Below, in pieces: positions 43,288 through 53,650 of a stretch of 64,000 nt of DNA. Made by a program: the position numbers and the translations under genes. Position 1 is the stretch's first letter; each line of letters begins with the position of its first letter. This stretch comes from Amphritea opalescens (GTDB taxonomy: Bacteria; Pseudomonadota; Gammaproteobacteria; Pseudomonadales; Balneatricaceae). The notes beneath the pieces are model-generated. The model was not told the origin of the DNA and made no database searches. It saw nothing but the letters and a program-made list of their open reading frames with translations. The stretch spans positions 1-64,000 of the forward strand of contig NZ_RQXW01000005.1 of the NCBI RefSeq assembly GCF_003957515.1, read 5' to 3'.

Positions 43288-43772
43288 GCATATTCCTGCT
43301 GATTTCGATCGAGTTCCCCGATATCCAATAGTGGTGCGGCATCGAGGTGTTGTGCGTTGAGCATAAAAGCGATTCGCTCTAGGCTCGATACCACCATTGA
43401 TTGCTCCCAATTTTGCATATCCTCAAAGCTTCTAACAAAAATATCTTGTTGTGTGGTCGGTGCGCCTTTCATGAGTTCGGTGCCTTTGTCGGTCAGGCTG
43501 ACCCACACTTTTCGTTTATCCTCTTTGCCCCGTTCGCGGGCAACCAATTCCTTTTTTTCTAACCGGTCAAGAATGCTCGTAATGGTGGCTTGGGTGAGCA
43601 CCATCTCTTTGGCCAGTTCTCCGCTAGTGAGCTGAGTGTGCTCGCGTAGGGTTTGCATCACCATCAATTGTGGTGGAGTGACCCCCGTACCGCGGCTGAT
43701 CTCTTTATCCTGCATATCGGTTGAGCGGATAATTTGACGTAGCAACACCAGTGCTTTCTGGCTGTTTTCCAT
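43278..43772 (-). CDS. ectR: MarR-family regulator of the ectoine genes (EctR)
   Basis: Winged-helix repressor-type protein of 164 aa, transcribed divergently from ectA. It has the MarR core with TSGELAKEMVLTQATITSILDRLEKKELVARERGKEDKRKVWVSLT. EctR-type MarR proteins repress ect operons in methylotrophs and other halophiles. Location next to ectA makes the assignment likely; binding is not shown. Confidence 0.88.
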   Translation of the reverse strand: MENSQKALVLLRQIIRSTDMQDKEISRGTGVTPPQLMVMQTLREHTQLTSGELAKEMVLTQATITSILDRLEKKELVARERGKEDKRKVWVSLTDKGTELMKGAPTTQQDIFVRSFEDMQNWEQSMVVSSLERIAFMLNAQHLDAAPLLDIGELDRNQQEYAKK

Positions 43773-43951
43773 GGTTAATCCTGTATCAATTTTGGCTGAT
43801 TATTCTACGGATATCCGTCCCTTTAATCTATGGGATTGAACGGGACGATGCTCTGGTTTTCAATATATTTTGAATAGCTAACTAATTTATTGTCTATTTG
43901 TGTGTTATATTGACGCAAGTTTTACGAAAACAGCCTGTTTTGTGGCTTTTG

Positions 43952-43970
43952 TTGGTGAAATTTTCATCAA
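43952..43970. promoter_or_regulatory. Inverted repeat upstream of the ectA promoter
   Basis: TTGGTGAAATTTTCATCAA is a 19-base inverted repeat with only one mismatched pair plus the central base. It ends about 8 bases before the candidate -35 and lies between the divergent ectR and ectA, which makes it a likely operator, perhaps for EctR. Confidence 0.5.
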
Positions 43971-43977
43971 AACGACG

Positions 43978-44008
43978 TTGTTTATCTGTTTTTAGTGTGT
44001 TTTATAAT
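43978..44008 (+). promoter_or_regulatory. Candidate sigma-70 promoter of ectABCD-ask
   Basis: -10 TATAAT at 44003-44008 and a possible -35 TTGTTT at 43978-43983, with a 19-base spacer, longer than the optimum. Osmotically controlled promoters often depart from the consensus. Transcription would start near 44015, about 47 bases before ectA. Confidence 0.5.
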
Positions 44009-44061
44009 AGATAAGTAAATTGTAAAGCTAAATAAATGTAAATCTAAGTATTTGAGGGTCG

Positions 44062-44556
44062 ATGGATATCGCAAGCGTAGTCTTACGCAAACCTGAAGCT
44101 GAAGATGGCTTCTTCGTTAACAAACTCATTAGTGAAATTCCCGAATTAGATAGTAACTCCTGTTATTGCAATCTACTGCAGTGTAGCCATTTTTCCGATA
44201 CCTCGGTATTAGCGGAAATAGAGGGCGAAGTGGTCGGTTTTATCAGTGGCTATCGTAAGCCTAACGACAGTGATGTACTCTTTGTTTGGCAGGTGGCAGT
44301 AGCACAAAAAGCCCGTGGAATGGGGCTTGCTAGTAAAATGCTTCAGCAGTTGCTTCAGCGAAAAGTACCTTCTCCTGTATCCCATATTGAAACCACGATC
44401 ACCGACGACAACGAGGCCTCTTGGGCGCTGTTTAATCGTCTGGCGAGAGACGCGAATGCCACGCTAGTGCGTTCGTTGATCTTTGATCGATGCGATCATT
44501 TCAACGAACAGCATGATTCTGAGTTTCTGGCACGTATTGGTCCCTTTCTGCCGTAA
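44062..44556 (+). CDS. ectA: L-2,4-diaminobutyrate acetyltransferase
   Basis: GNAT acetyltransferase making N-gamma-acetyl-diaminobutyrate, second step of ectoine synthesis. The 164-aa protein starts with IASVVLRKPEAEDGFFVNKL and shows the acetyl-CoA loop region VAVAQKARGMGLASKML and the conserved TTITDDNEASWALFNRLA. GAGGG precedes the ATG by 4 bases. First gene of the operon. Confidence 0.96.
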   Translation: MDIASVVLRKPEAEDGFFVNKLISEIPELDSNSCYCNLLQCSHFSDTSVLAEIEGEVVGFISGYRKPNDSDVLFVWQVAVAQKARGMGLASKMLQQLLQRKVPSPVSHIETTITDDNEASWALFNRLARDANATLVRSLIFDRCDHFNEQHDSEFLARIGPFLP

Positions 44557-44605
44557 TACTTCGAATAGCTATGTAATTCATCTTTTTTAAATCATTCGGT
44601 TTTAA

Positions 44606-45931
<1,326 letters not shown>

Positions 45932-45941
45932 GCAAACTGTT

Positions 45942-45980
45942 GATGGATTGATTCCATCGGCGCGGCTTATCGAAGCGCCG
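45942..45980 (+). other. Two adjoining hairpins in the ectB-ectC gap
   Basis: GATGGA/TCCATC (45942-45958) and CGGCGC/GCGCCG (45958-45980) form two back-to-back stem-loops right after the ectB stop. There is no T-run, so they may protect or process the mRNA rather than end it. Confidence 0.45.
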
Positions 45981-46076
45981 TTCGTTGTGGGGTTTAAGGG
46001 ATGATTGAGGGTGCTGAATAGTGCCCGTTCTTATAGCCCACAGCCGTTACTGATAATTAAACTTAAAGGAAATAAC

Positions 46077-46481
46077 ATGATCGTACGTGATTTAGCTACC
46101 GCCGAGCAGAGTAACCGTCGCATTGTATCGCCGGATGGCAACTGGGAAAGTACTCGGATGCTATTGAAAGACGACAATATGGGGTTTTCATTTCATATGA
46201 CCACTATTTATAAAGGCGCCGATTTCGGAATGCATTATCAGAACCATCTGGAATCTGTGTATTGCGTCTCGGGAGAAGGGGAGATCGAAACCCTAGCCGA
46301 TGGCAAAGTTTATCCGATTAAAGCGGGTACACTCTATGTGTTAGATAAGCATGATAAGCACGTGTTACGGGCTTTCGAAGAGCTGAAGTTGGCCTGTGTG
46401 TTTAATCCGCCATTGAATGGTAAAGAAGTACATAACGCAGAGGGAGCCTACGAACTGAATGCGGATACTGTTTCGGCATGA
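46077..46481 (+). CDS. ectC: Ectoine synthase
   Basis: Cupin-fold, iron-dependent enzyme closing N-acetyl-diaminobutyrate to ectoine. ATG 46077, preceded by AAAGGA, gives 134 aa, the usual size. It has [23 protein letters not shown]-type opening residues, the cupin segment [19 protein letters not shown] and [15 protein letters not shown] longer frame begins at 46005 but is not needed. Its stop overlaps the ectD ATG (ATGA). Confidence 0.96.
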   Translation: MIVRDLATAEQSNRRIVSPDGNWESTRMLLKDDNMGFSFHMTTIYKGADFGMHYQNHLESVYCVSGEGEIETLADGKVYPIKAGTLYVLDKHDKHVLRAFEELKLACVFNPPLNGKEVHNAEGAYELNADTVSA

Positions 46482-47401
46482 AACCGAATGAGAATCTGTT
46501 TGTAGCACCACCGCTGAGTGAGGATCTATATCCTTCTCGGCAGGGGGTGAGTCAATGTTCTGAGCGACGGGATCCTGTGGTATATGCCCCCGTCGATCGT
46601 CCTATGCCGATAGATCAATCGCAGCTTGAGGCTTATGCTGAACATGGTTTTCTTGTCTTGGAAGATCTGTTTTCGGATGTTGAAGTGCGGATGTTTCAAC
46701 AAGAGATGGAGCGTTTAAGTGGTGATCCTGAGGTTAGAGCCTCGGGAGAGACGATAACGGAGCCGGGTCATGGTGATGTGCGCTCGATCTTTCGCGTGCA
46801 TCAACGCAGCGCCTTATTCAAGAAGTTAGCGACTGATCCTCGGTTAGCCGAGTTGGCACGTTATATTCTCGATGATGAGGTGTATCTTCATCAATCTCGG
46901 CTGAACTATAAGCCGGGATTTCGGGGTAAAGCATTTTATTGGCACTCCGATTTTGAGACCTGGCATGTCGAGGATGGCATGCCGCGAATGCGGGCGCTGA
47001 GTATGTCGATCACACTGACCGAAAACGTCGATACCAACGGCCCCTTGATGTTAGTGCCGGGATCGCATCGTCAGTTTGTTGCTTGTCAGGGAGAGACGCC
47101 AGAAAACCATTACAAAGCGTCATTGAAGCAGCAGGAATATGGTATCCCCTCTGATGACCAGTTAAAGCGGTTGATCGATCGAGGTTCAATCGTGACGGCC
47201 AAGTGTAAGCCGGGCAGCGTGATACTCTTTGATTGCAACCTGATTCACGGCTCAAACGGCAATATTACCCCAGCGCCCCGCGCTAATGTCTTTTTCGTTT
47301 ATAACGCCTTGAGTAACCGAGTCGTAGAGCCTTTTTGCTGTCGGCGACCGCGACCGGAATATATCTGTAGCCGTGAACATATTGTTCCGCTGTCTGATTG
47401 A
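46478..47401 (+). CDS. ectD: Ectoine hydroxylase
   Basis: Fe(II)/2-oxoglutarate dioxygenase converting ectoine to 5-hydroxyectoine. The 307-aa protein has the EctD signature [19 protein letters not shown] with iron ligands H156 and D158, and the third ligand H257 in NLIHGSNGN. It is coupled to ectC by a four-base overlap, so hydroxyectoine is presumably always made alongside ectoine. Confidence 0.96.
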   Translation: MKPNENLFVAPPLSEDLYPSRQGVSQCSERRDPVVYAPVDRPMPIDQSQLEAYAEHGFLVLEDLFSDVEVRMFQQEMERLSGDPEVRASGETITEPGHGDVRSIFRVHQRSALFKKLATDPRLAELARYILDDEVYLHQSRLNYKPGFRGKAFYWHSDFETWHVEDGMPRMRALSMSITLTENVDTNGPLMLVPGSHRQFVACQGETPENHYKASLKQQEYGIPSDDQLKRLIDRGSIVTAKCKPGSVILFDCNLIHGSNGNITPAPRANVFFVYNALSNRVVEPFCCRRPRPEYICSREHIVPLSD

Positions 47402-47408
47402 TCGACGA

Positions 47409-47448
47409 ATCGCCTAAACGGTGCATGTTAGATGCGCCTTAGGGCGAT
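47409..47448 (+). other. Hairpin between ectD and ask
   Basis: ATCGCCTAA pairs with TTAGGGCGAT (one bulge), with an inner GCAT/ATGC stem. It fills most of the 76-base gap and lacks a T-run; it may tune how much aspartate kinase is made. Confidence 0.45.
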
Positions 47449-47477
47449 ATTATGATTATCTAAAAGTTCTGAGAGTT

Positions 47478-48935
47478 ATGCATACTATAGAAAAAATCGG
47501 CGGCACATCGATGTCTGATTATGTGTCGGTACGCGATAATATTATTTTTAAACCATCGAACCCAGAAAGCCTTTATCAGCGGGTATTTGTTGTCTCAGCC
47601 TACGGCGGTATTACCGATAAACTGCTGGAGCATAAGCGTAGCGGTCAGCCGGGTGTTTATGGTCTATTTGCCAGCAGTATTGAAGATCGCAGCTGGCTGG
47701 TGGCGTTAGAGCAACTTAAATGTGAAATGTACGATCATAACCTGCTGTTGTTTGGTAAAGGCGAGGCGCTGATTCGGGCGAATAACTTTATCGATGAGCG
47801 GCTGCAGGATGCGCAGAAGTGTCTGACGGATCTTCATAGCTTGTGTATGCATGGGCATTTCGCCTTGGATGCTCACCTAACCACCGTGCGGGAGATGCTC
47901 GCGAGTATTGGTGAAGCGCACAGTGCGTGGAATATGGTTGAGCTGTTAAAGCGGGATGGTGTCAACGCCTGTTATGTGGATTTGACTGGTTGGGACACCG
48001 ATCGGCATATGTCCTTAGATGAGCGTATCTGCTCTGCTTTTAAGCATGTAGACCTGCATACGCAGTTACCGGTTGTGACCGGTTATGCCCATAGCCAGGA
48101 TGGTCTGATGTCCTCCTTTGATCGGGGTTATAGCGAGATGACCTTTAGTCGTTTGGCGGTGCTTACTCAGGCCCGTGAAGCGATTATTCATAAAGAGTTT
48201 CATCTTAGCAGTGCGGATCCGCGGCTAGTGGGGGAAGATAATGCGGTGCCGATTGGCCGGACCAACTACGACGTAGCGGATCAGTTAGCTAATCTAGGGA
48301 TGGAAGCGATTCACCCGAAAGCCGCCAAAGGCCTGCGCCAGCACAATGTACCGCTACGGGTAAAAAATACGTTCGAGCCTGAGCATACCGGTACGTTGAT
48401 TACCGGTGACTATGTGAGTGATACGCCGCGGGTAGAGATCATTGCCGGCTGCCGTGGAGTGTATGCGTTAGAGCTTTTTGATCAGGATATGGCCGGTAGT
48501 TTAGGTGAGTATGATCGGGAGATTCTCGCGTTGATCAAACGTTTCAGGGCGCATATCGTCTCGAAGGATGTGAATGCCAATACGATTACGCACTATCTGG
48601 CGACGAATCTGAAAACCGTTAAGCGTATACGGGCGGCCTTAGCTGAACGTTTTGCCGATGCTGAATTAGATCATAAAAAGGTCGCTATCGTGTCGGCGAT
48701 TGGTAGTGATATGGAAGTCCCCGGTATTTTGGCAAAAGCGGTGTGTGCGATTGCCGAGGGTGATATCAGTGTGTTGGCTATTCATCAGTCGATGCGCCAG
48801 GTGGATATGCAGTTTGTGATCCAAGAAACGGACTATGAGGCGACGATTAAAAGCCTGCATAAAGCATTGGTCGAGGTCCATCATCATGGCCGTGCGATCT
48901 GTTTATCGAGTTATTCTGAGCACCGGTTAAACTGA
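47478..48935 (+). CDS. ask: Ectoine-cluster aspartate kinase (Ask_Ect)
   Basis: Aspartokinase supplying aspartyl phosphate for ectoine synthesis. From ATG 47478 it is 485 aa, starting MHTIEKIGGTSM as in Ask_Ect proteins; the track start at 47421 is not supported by homology. The kinase domain is followed by two ACT domains (about 360-485, e.g. VAIVSAIGSDMEVPGILAKA). Specialised Ask_Ect enzymes show relaxed feedback inhibition in other species. The ribosome binding site is poor. Confidence 0.93.
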   Translation: MHTIEKIGGTSMSDYVSVRDNIIFKPSNPESLYQRVFVVSAYGGITDKLLEHKRSGQPGVYGLFASSIEDRSWLVALEQLKCEMYDHNLLLFGKGEALIRANNFIDERLQDAQKCLTDLHSLCMHGHFALDAHLTTVREMLASIGEAHSAWNMVELLKRDGVNACYVDLTGWDTDRHMSLDERICSAFKHVDLHTQLPVVTGYAHSQDGLMSSFDRGYSEMTFSRLAVLTQAREAIIHKEFHLSSADPRLVGEDNAVPIGRTNYDVADQLANLGMEAIHPKAAKGLRQHNVPLRVKNTFEPEHTGTLITGDYVSDTPRVEIIAGCRGVYALELFDQDMAGSLGEYDREILALIKRFRAHIVSKDVNANTITHYLATNLKTVKRIRAALAERFADAELDHKKVAIVSAIGSDMEVPGILAKAVCAIAEGDISVLAIHQSMRQVDMQFVIQETDYEATIKSLHKALVEVHHHGRAICLSSYSEHRLN

Positions 48936-49095
48936 GACTATGTTCGATTTTGTCAGAAACTGATAAGTTAGCAGAACGAATGTTATTCCGTCGTTAAATC
49001 AGGTTGTTATATCAGGCGGTGACGCGCTAACGGATAGCGGTTAACGCAACAGCGGTAATGATGTTCAGTCAGTTAGGCAATCAGGAGCGGTATGC

Positions 49096-50445
49096 ATGTC
49101 CCAGGTAAATCTACGTATTGATCAGATCCATAAGGCGATCGAGCGAGAAGACGAGGTCACACTCAATAATCTGCTGGCCGAGGTCAGCGCCAGTGAAACG
49201 GCTCGGTTGATTGAGGGCTCGGCCCCCGAAAAGCGGATCATTATCTGGGATGTGTTGGATGTCCAAAAACGCGCCGGTGTGCTCAAGAGTGTTAGTGGGG
49301 ATGTACGTCAGTATCTGATTGATAACACCTCCCACGATGAACTGTTAGAAAGTTTGTTTCTGCTGCAGCCCGATGAACTGGCGGATATTGATGAGGATCT
49401 GCCCGGCACGGTGATCAACGCCATGATCGCTGCGATGGATGAGTTGCGTAAACGTCGCTATAACAGCGTCAAGCATTATCCTGATAATACCGCCGGTGGT
49501 TTGATGGATACTGATACCACCGCCGTTAGGGCCGATGTGTCGATTCTCTCCGTGTTACGTTACTTGCGGTTGCTGCGAAACAAAGAGGGGGATATGCCCG
49601 AGCAGTTAGATAGTTTAATGGTGGTCGATCGCACCAATAAACTGTTAGGGGTGTTGCCGCTCAGCGATATTGTCTCCCTGCCTACCGATACCTTAGTCGC
49701 CGATATTCTTGATCATACCTTTCAGGCTATTCCGGTCGATGCCAGCCAAGAAAAAGTAGCGCGGATATTCCAGGATTGCGATCTGCTCTCTGCCCCTGTT
49801 GTCGATGGTAATTACCGTTTGTTGGGGCGTATCACCATCGATGATGTGGTCGATGTGATTCAGGCGCAGGCCGATGCGAAAGTGTTGAGCTCTGCCGGTT
49901 TGAAAAATCATACCGATATGTTCTCGCCTATCTTGAGCAGCGCCTATAAGCGTGGCTACTGGCTAGGGATCAATCTCGTAACCGCCTTTGTGGCGGCGTG
50001 GGTGATCGGGCTGTTTGAAGCGGTTATCGAGCAACTGATCGCACTGGCGGTCTTAATGCCCGTGGTGGCGAGTATGGGCGGGGTGGCCGGCTCGCAAACA
50101 CTGACCATCGTCACCCGAGGGTTGGCATTAAATCAAATAGGCCGGACCAATATTACCCAGTTAATTATCCATGAAGCCTCTGTGGTGTTTCTGAATGGTA
50201 TCGTTTGGGCGTTAACGGTGGCGGCGATAGCGCTCTATTGGTTTGGCGACCCGATGCTGGGCGCCGTATTTGGTATCGCGCTGATGATCGTCTTGATCAC
50301 CGGCGTGGTGGCGGGGATTTTTATTCCGTTAATTCTGCAGCGGATGTCGATCGATCCAGCGGTGGCCGGCAGTGTGGTGCTCACCACCTTCACCGACGCG
50401 ATTGGTTTTTTCTCTTTTCTCGGCTTAGCTAAGATTTTGATCTGA
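49096..50445 (+). CDS. mgtE: MgtE-type magnesium transporter
   Basis: Mg2+ channel of 449 aa. It has the cytoplasmic N domain (about 1-130), a CBS pair (about 135-255, TDTTAVRADVSILSVLRYLR and VDASQEKVARIFQDCDLLSAPVV) that senses Mg2+, and five transmembrane helices (about 285-449) with the pore-region signature MPVVASMGGVAGSQTLTIV. It lies alone, 160 bases after ask. Confidence 0.93.
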   Translation: MSQVNLRIDQIHKAIEREDEVTLNNLLAEVSASETARLIEGSAPEKRIIIWDVLDVQKRAGVLKSVSGDVRQYLIDNTSHDELLESLFLLQPDELADIDEDLPGTVINAMIAAMDELRKRRYNSVKHYPDNTAGGLMDTDTTAVRADVSILSVLRYLRLLRNKEGDMPEQLDSLMVVDRTNKLLGVLPLSDIVSLPTDTLVADILDHTFQAIPVDASQEKVARIFQDCDLLSAPVVDGNYRLLGRITIDDVVDVIQAQADAKVLSSAGLKNHTDMFSPILSSAYKRGYWLGINLVTAFVAAWVIGLFEAVIEQLIALAVLMPVVASMGGVAGSQTLTIVTRGLALNQIGRTNITQLIIHEASVVFLNGIVWALTVAAIALYWFGDPMLGAVFGIALMIVLITGVVAGIFIPLILQRMSIDPAVAGSVVLTTFTDAIGFFSFLGLAKILI

Positions 50446-50481
50446 TTGGCCGTTTCGCGTAGAGGGCCAAAACGTTTACCG

Positions 50482-50511
50482 CCCCAGCGCTTAATCCTTT
50501 AAGCACTGGGG
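50482..50511. terminator. Hairpin between convergent mgtE and GGDEF-EAL gene
   Basis: CCCAGCGCTTAA, loop TCCT, TTAAGCACTGGG: a 12-bp stem with one mismatch between the two convergent stops. No clear T-run. Confidence 0.65.
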
Positions 50512-50520
50512 CCGGCCTAT

Positions 50521-53500
50521 TTAAACCTGAGCTAGACGGCTCTTGAGTAGATCCAACAAGAGATCATCGGTCATCGGTTTAGCTAATAAGTAACCCTGTA
50601 TCATCGGTGAACCATACTGCCGCAGTATATCGAGCTGTTCCTGTGTCTCCACGCCCTCGACGATGGTTTTTAAGGAGAGAGAGTTGGCCAGTGAGATAAT
50701 CCCTGATACCAGCGCCTGATCATCCTTATCGGTGACGAGATCATCGATAAAGGATTTATCAATTTTTAACCGTTTGACGGGATATTTTTTGAGATAGCTA
50801 AGGGAAGAATAGCCGGTACCAAAGTCATCGATAGCGATATCGATGCCTTGGGAGACGATGTTGTCGAGTTGGCTGTAGATCCTTTTTTGATCCATCATTA
50901 ACGCGCTTTCAGTGATCTCGACTAAAATATCTGTCCCATTCAGTGACAAGGCTGCGAGCTCTCGGTTTAATATATCGGCGACGTTACCTCGAAGGAACTG
51001 AGCACTCGAGATGTTAATGCTGACCTTCGGTATTTCTACTGGCGCTTCACCGAAGCAGGTACGTAGTTGTTTAACAAACCGACAAGACTCTTGGATAATC
51101 CATTCCCCGAGACTATGAATCAAAGCTGACTCTTCGGCCAGCGGAATAAATTCCAGCGGTGAAATCGTGCCTCTTTCCGGGTGTAGCCAGCGGATAAGGG
51201 CTTCTACCGATTCTATATTCTGCCCATCCGTTGACCAGATAGGCTGGTAGACCAAGTAAAACTCACCCCGTTCCAGCGCTTTATACATGTTCTGCTCAAG
51301 TAAACTACGTTTTCTTGAGTCTTCATTCATATCCTCATTGAAGTAATCTCGGGTATTACGTCCGGCTTCTTTCGCCTTGTACATGGCGTTATCGGCATTG
51401 ATCACCAATTTTTCGCTGATGGCGCCATTGTCAGGGTAGATAGCGATACCGATACTGCAGGAGATATAGGCCTCATGGCCATCAAGCTGGTAGGGAAGGG
51501 ATAGCGCATGGAGTGCTTTGTCTGCGATATTATCGATGGTTGACAGCTTCTCGAGTTCGGGCACGATAATGGCGAACTCATCACCGCCGAGTCGAGCAAC
51601 GGTATCACTTTTACGGACGCAGGCCTGCAACCGTTCAGCGACCTGCTGCAGTAGTAAATCGCCGGTGTAGTGGCCAAAGGTGTCGTTGACATATTTAAAG
51701 CGGTCGAGGTCGAGGTATAGCAGCGCGGCTTTGGTCTGGCTGCGTTCTGAGAACGCAATGGCTTGATTCAAGCGGTCCTCGAAGAGATTCCTGTTGGGAA
51801 GTCCGGTCAGTGCATCGTAGTTGGCCTGATGAATGATCACCGCTTCATTATGTTTACGCTTAGTAATATCGCTGAATAGGGCAACATAACCTTCAAGGTC
51901 ACCTTGAGGGTCAAAACGAGAAGAGATGACCACCCACTGAGGGTAGAGCTCACCGTTTTTACGTCGATTCCAGATCTCGCCTTCCCAGAAACATTTCGCT
52001 TCGAGTTCTTCAAAGACGGTTTTATAAAAATGTTCGCTGTGTTTGCCTGATTTTAGAATGGCGGGGGTTCTGCCTAACACTTCCGACTGTTGATAACCGG
52101 TGATCTGTTCAAACGAGGGATTTACCATCTGAATACGGGAGTTTCTATCCGTGACCATGATCGCTTCAGCCGCGGAACTAAAGACATCTGACGCGAGTCG
52201 GAGTTTTTCTTGGGCTGCTTTTTCATCGGTGATCGGGCGTTTGAGGGCGATAAAGTGTGTAATAGCCCCATCTTCATTAATGAGAGGGCTGATGGAGGCA
52301 TATTCCCAGTACAGCGTGCCATCTTTATGCTTATTGTGAAACTCACCGGTCCAGGTGCCACCATCGACCAATATCTCCCACATAGCCTCATATTCATTGT
52401 CAGGGGTGTCGCCCGATTTGAGTACGCGAGGGTTTTGGCCAATGACTTCGTCGCGGCTATAACCGGTAATGTTTTCGAAACTTGCGTTGACATATTCTAT
52501 TGCGCCATCGGGGTCGGTAATCGCAATAATGGTTGGGCTGTGTTCGACGACTTGGGATAGCAGGTGAACCTCGTCTTTCATTTTGAGTGCGCTTTTACTG
52601 GTGCGCACGAGGAAAAAGGTACCGAAACTGAGTGCGGCTATCGCGATGAAGAGAATAAAAATGAGCCCGTTTTTCTGCTTCAACCACAGGATTAATGAGT
52701 GTTTATGATCCGTGACCACCGAGACGGCCAGCGGATATTTGGATAGTAGTTCTGTACTGATCGTCGAAAATTGAATCGGGCTAAGTGAGCTATCGGCATT
52801 GCCAACATCGGCGTTCTCGGCTAACGCGGCTTTAATATTGCTGATCACTCGGGGACGGTTAGGGCCGTAAAGGCCTTTCTGCAGTACGACGTTACCGTTA
52901 AAGTCGGTGAGGTAAACGCTATCCGCTTTTTCAAGGTTTAGATCATTGATATAACGTTTGAAATAGCTTGGGTTAAAGGTGGCGATAATTAATAGTTTGT
53001 CACCGTCAGCCGCGCGGGTTTCAAAACCGATCGGGATTAAGCTGCGGATGCTGCCTTCTTCGGGGAAGTAACCCTCTTTGGGGAGAAAACGTCCCTTGAG
53101 CGGCGTGCCGATCATCAGCCCTAAAGAAAATGGGTTTGGGTAACTATCGTTTAATCCGAGTATATTCAGGTTGATGTTGTCGTTGGCGTCGTTGTGGGTA
53201 TCAATAATGGTGTTACTGCCTTTAACAACCGTAATTTGTCGAAGCTGAGGCGCGAATTTAAGCGTTTTGAGTGCGCGGTTATGCATATCATTAATATGCT
53301 CAGGGCTCAGGTTACCCGCGCGCAGATCATCTGAGAGCGAGATAAGGGTGATCTCTAGGGCTTCAAATGTCCGCGTGATGGTGCTTTGAATCATGCGAGC
53401 ATGCAGTGCTGAACGCTCGTTTCTCTCATCAACACTCTGAAGAAAGCTGAGCCACAGCGTTATACCGATAAGACTAATCGCACAAATCAGTCCTCCGTAG

Positions 53501-53547
53501 AGCCATTTTGTGAAAGAAGGGGGCTTTTTTACATCATATTTGCGCAT
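50521..53547 (-). CDS. PAS-GGDEF-EAL membrane protein (c-di-GMP turnover)
   Basis: Hybrid c-di-GMP enzyme of 1008 aa. Transmembrane helices at about 15-35 and 295-315 enclose a Cache-like periplasmic sensor. Two PAS/PAC modules follow (about 330-445 and 455-570), then GGDEF (intact GGDEF at 654-658) and EAL (E782-A-L, with DDFGTGYSSLSYLKKYPVKR). Both catalytic cores look complete, so it could synthesise or degrade c-di-GMP; in such hybrids one activity usually dominates. It is divergent from a solute-binding protein gene. Confidence 0.93.
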   Translation of the reverse strand: MRKYDVKKPPSFTKWLYGGLICAISLIGITLWLSFLQSVDERNERSALHARMIQSTITRTFEALEITLISLSDDLRAGNLSPEHINDMHNRALKTLKFAPQLRQITVVKGSNTIIDTHNDANDNINLNILGLNDSYPNPFSLGLMIGTPLKGRFLPKEGYFPEEGSIRSLIPIGFETRAADGDKLLIIATFNPSYFKRYINDLNLEKADSVYLTDFNGNVVLQKGLYGPNRPRVISNIKAALAENADVGNADSSLSPIQFSTISTELLSKYPLAVSVVTDHKHSLILWLKQKNGLIFILFIAIAALSFGTFFLVRTSKSALKMKDEVHLLSQVVEHSPTIIAITDPDGAIEYVNASFENITGYSRDEVIGQNPRVLKSGDTPDNEYEAMWEILVDGGTWTGEFHNKHKDGTLYWEYASISPLINEDGAITHFIALKRPITDEKAAQEKLRLASDVFSSAAEAIMVTDRNSRIQMVNPSFEQITGYQQSEVLGRTPAILKSGKHSEHFYKTVFEELEAKCFWEGEIWNRRKNGELYPQWVVISSRFDPQGDLEGYVALFSDITKRKHNEAVIIHQANYDALTGLPNRNLFEDRLNQAIAFSERSQTKAALLYLDLDRFKYVNDTFGHYTGDLLLQQVAERLQACVRKSDTVARLGGDEFAIIVPELEKLSTIDNIADKALHALSLPYQLDGHEAYISCSIGIAIYPDNGAISEKLVINADNAMYKAKEAGRNTRDYFNEDMNEDSRKRSLLEQNMYKALERGEFYLVYQPIWSTDGQNIESVEALIRWLHPERGTISPLEFIPLAEESALIHSLGEWIIQESCRFVKQLRTCFGEAPVEIPKVSINISSAQFLRGNVADILNRELAALSLNGTDILVEITESALMMDQKRIYSQLDNIVSQGIDIAIDDFGTGYSSLSYLKKYPVKRLKIDKSFIDDLVTDKDDQALVSGIISLANSLSLKTIVEGVETQEQLDILRQYGSPMIQGYLLAKPMTDDLLLDLLKSRLAQV

Positions 53548-53650
53548 ATATTTACAACTTAACTCAAAGAAACGCTACAAACGCGGCCATAGCTCACATA
53601 AGATATTGTACCTTAGAAACTATTTGATACCAGCCACCCTTCAGGAAGTT

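Noticed and set aside
47421-47477. Longer start for the ectoine aspartate kinase
   Set aside because: The stretch is occupied by the ectD-ask hairpin and known Ask_Ect proteins begin with the MHT-type start seen at 47478.
53510-53650. N-terminal extension of the solute-binding protein
   Set aside because: It would precede a clear signal peptide and overlap the divergent GGDEF-EAL start; ATG 53651 with its AGGA box is better.
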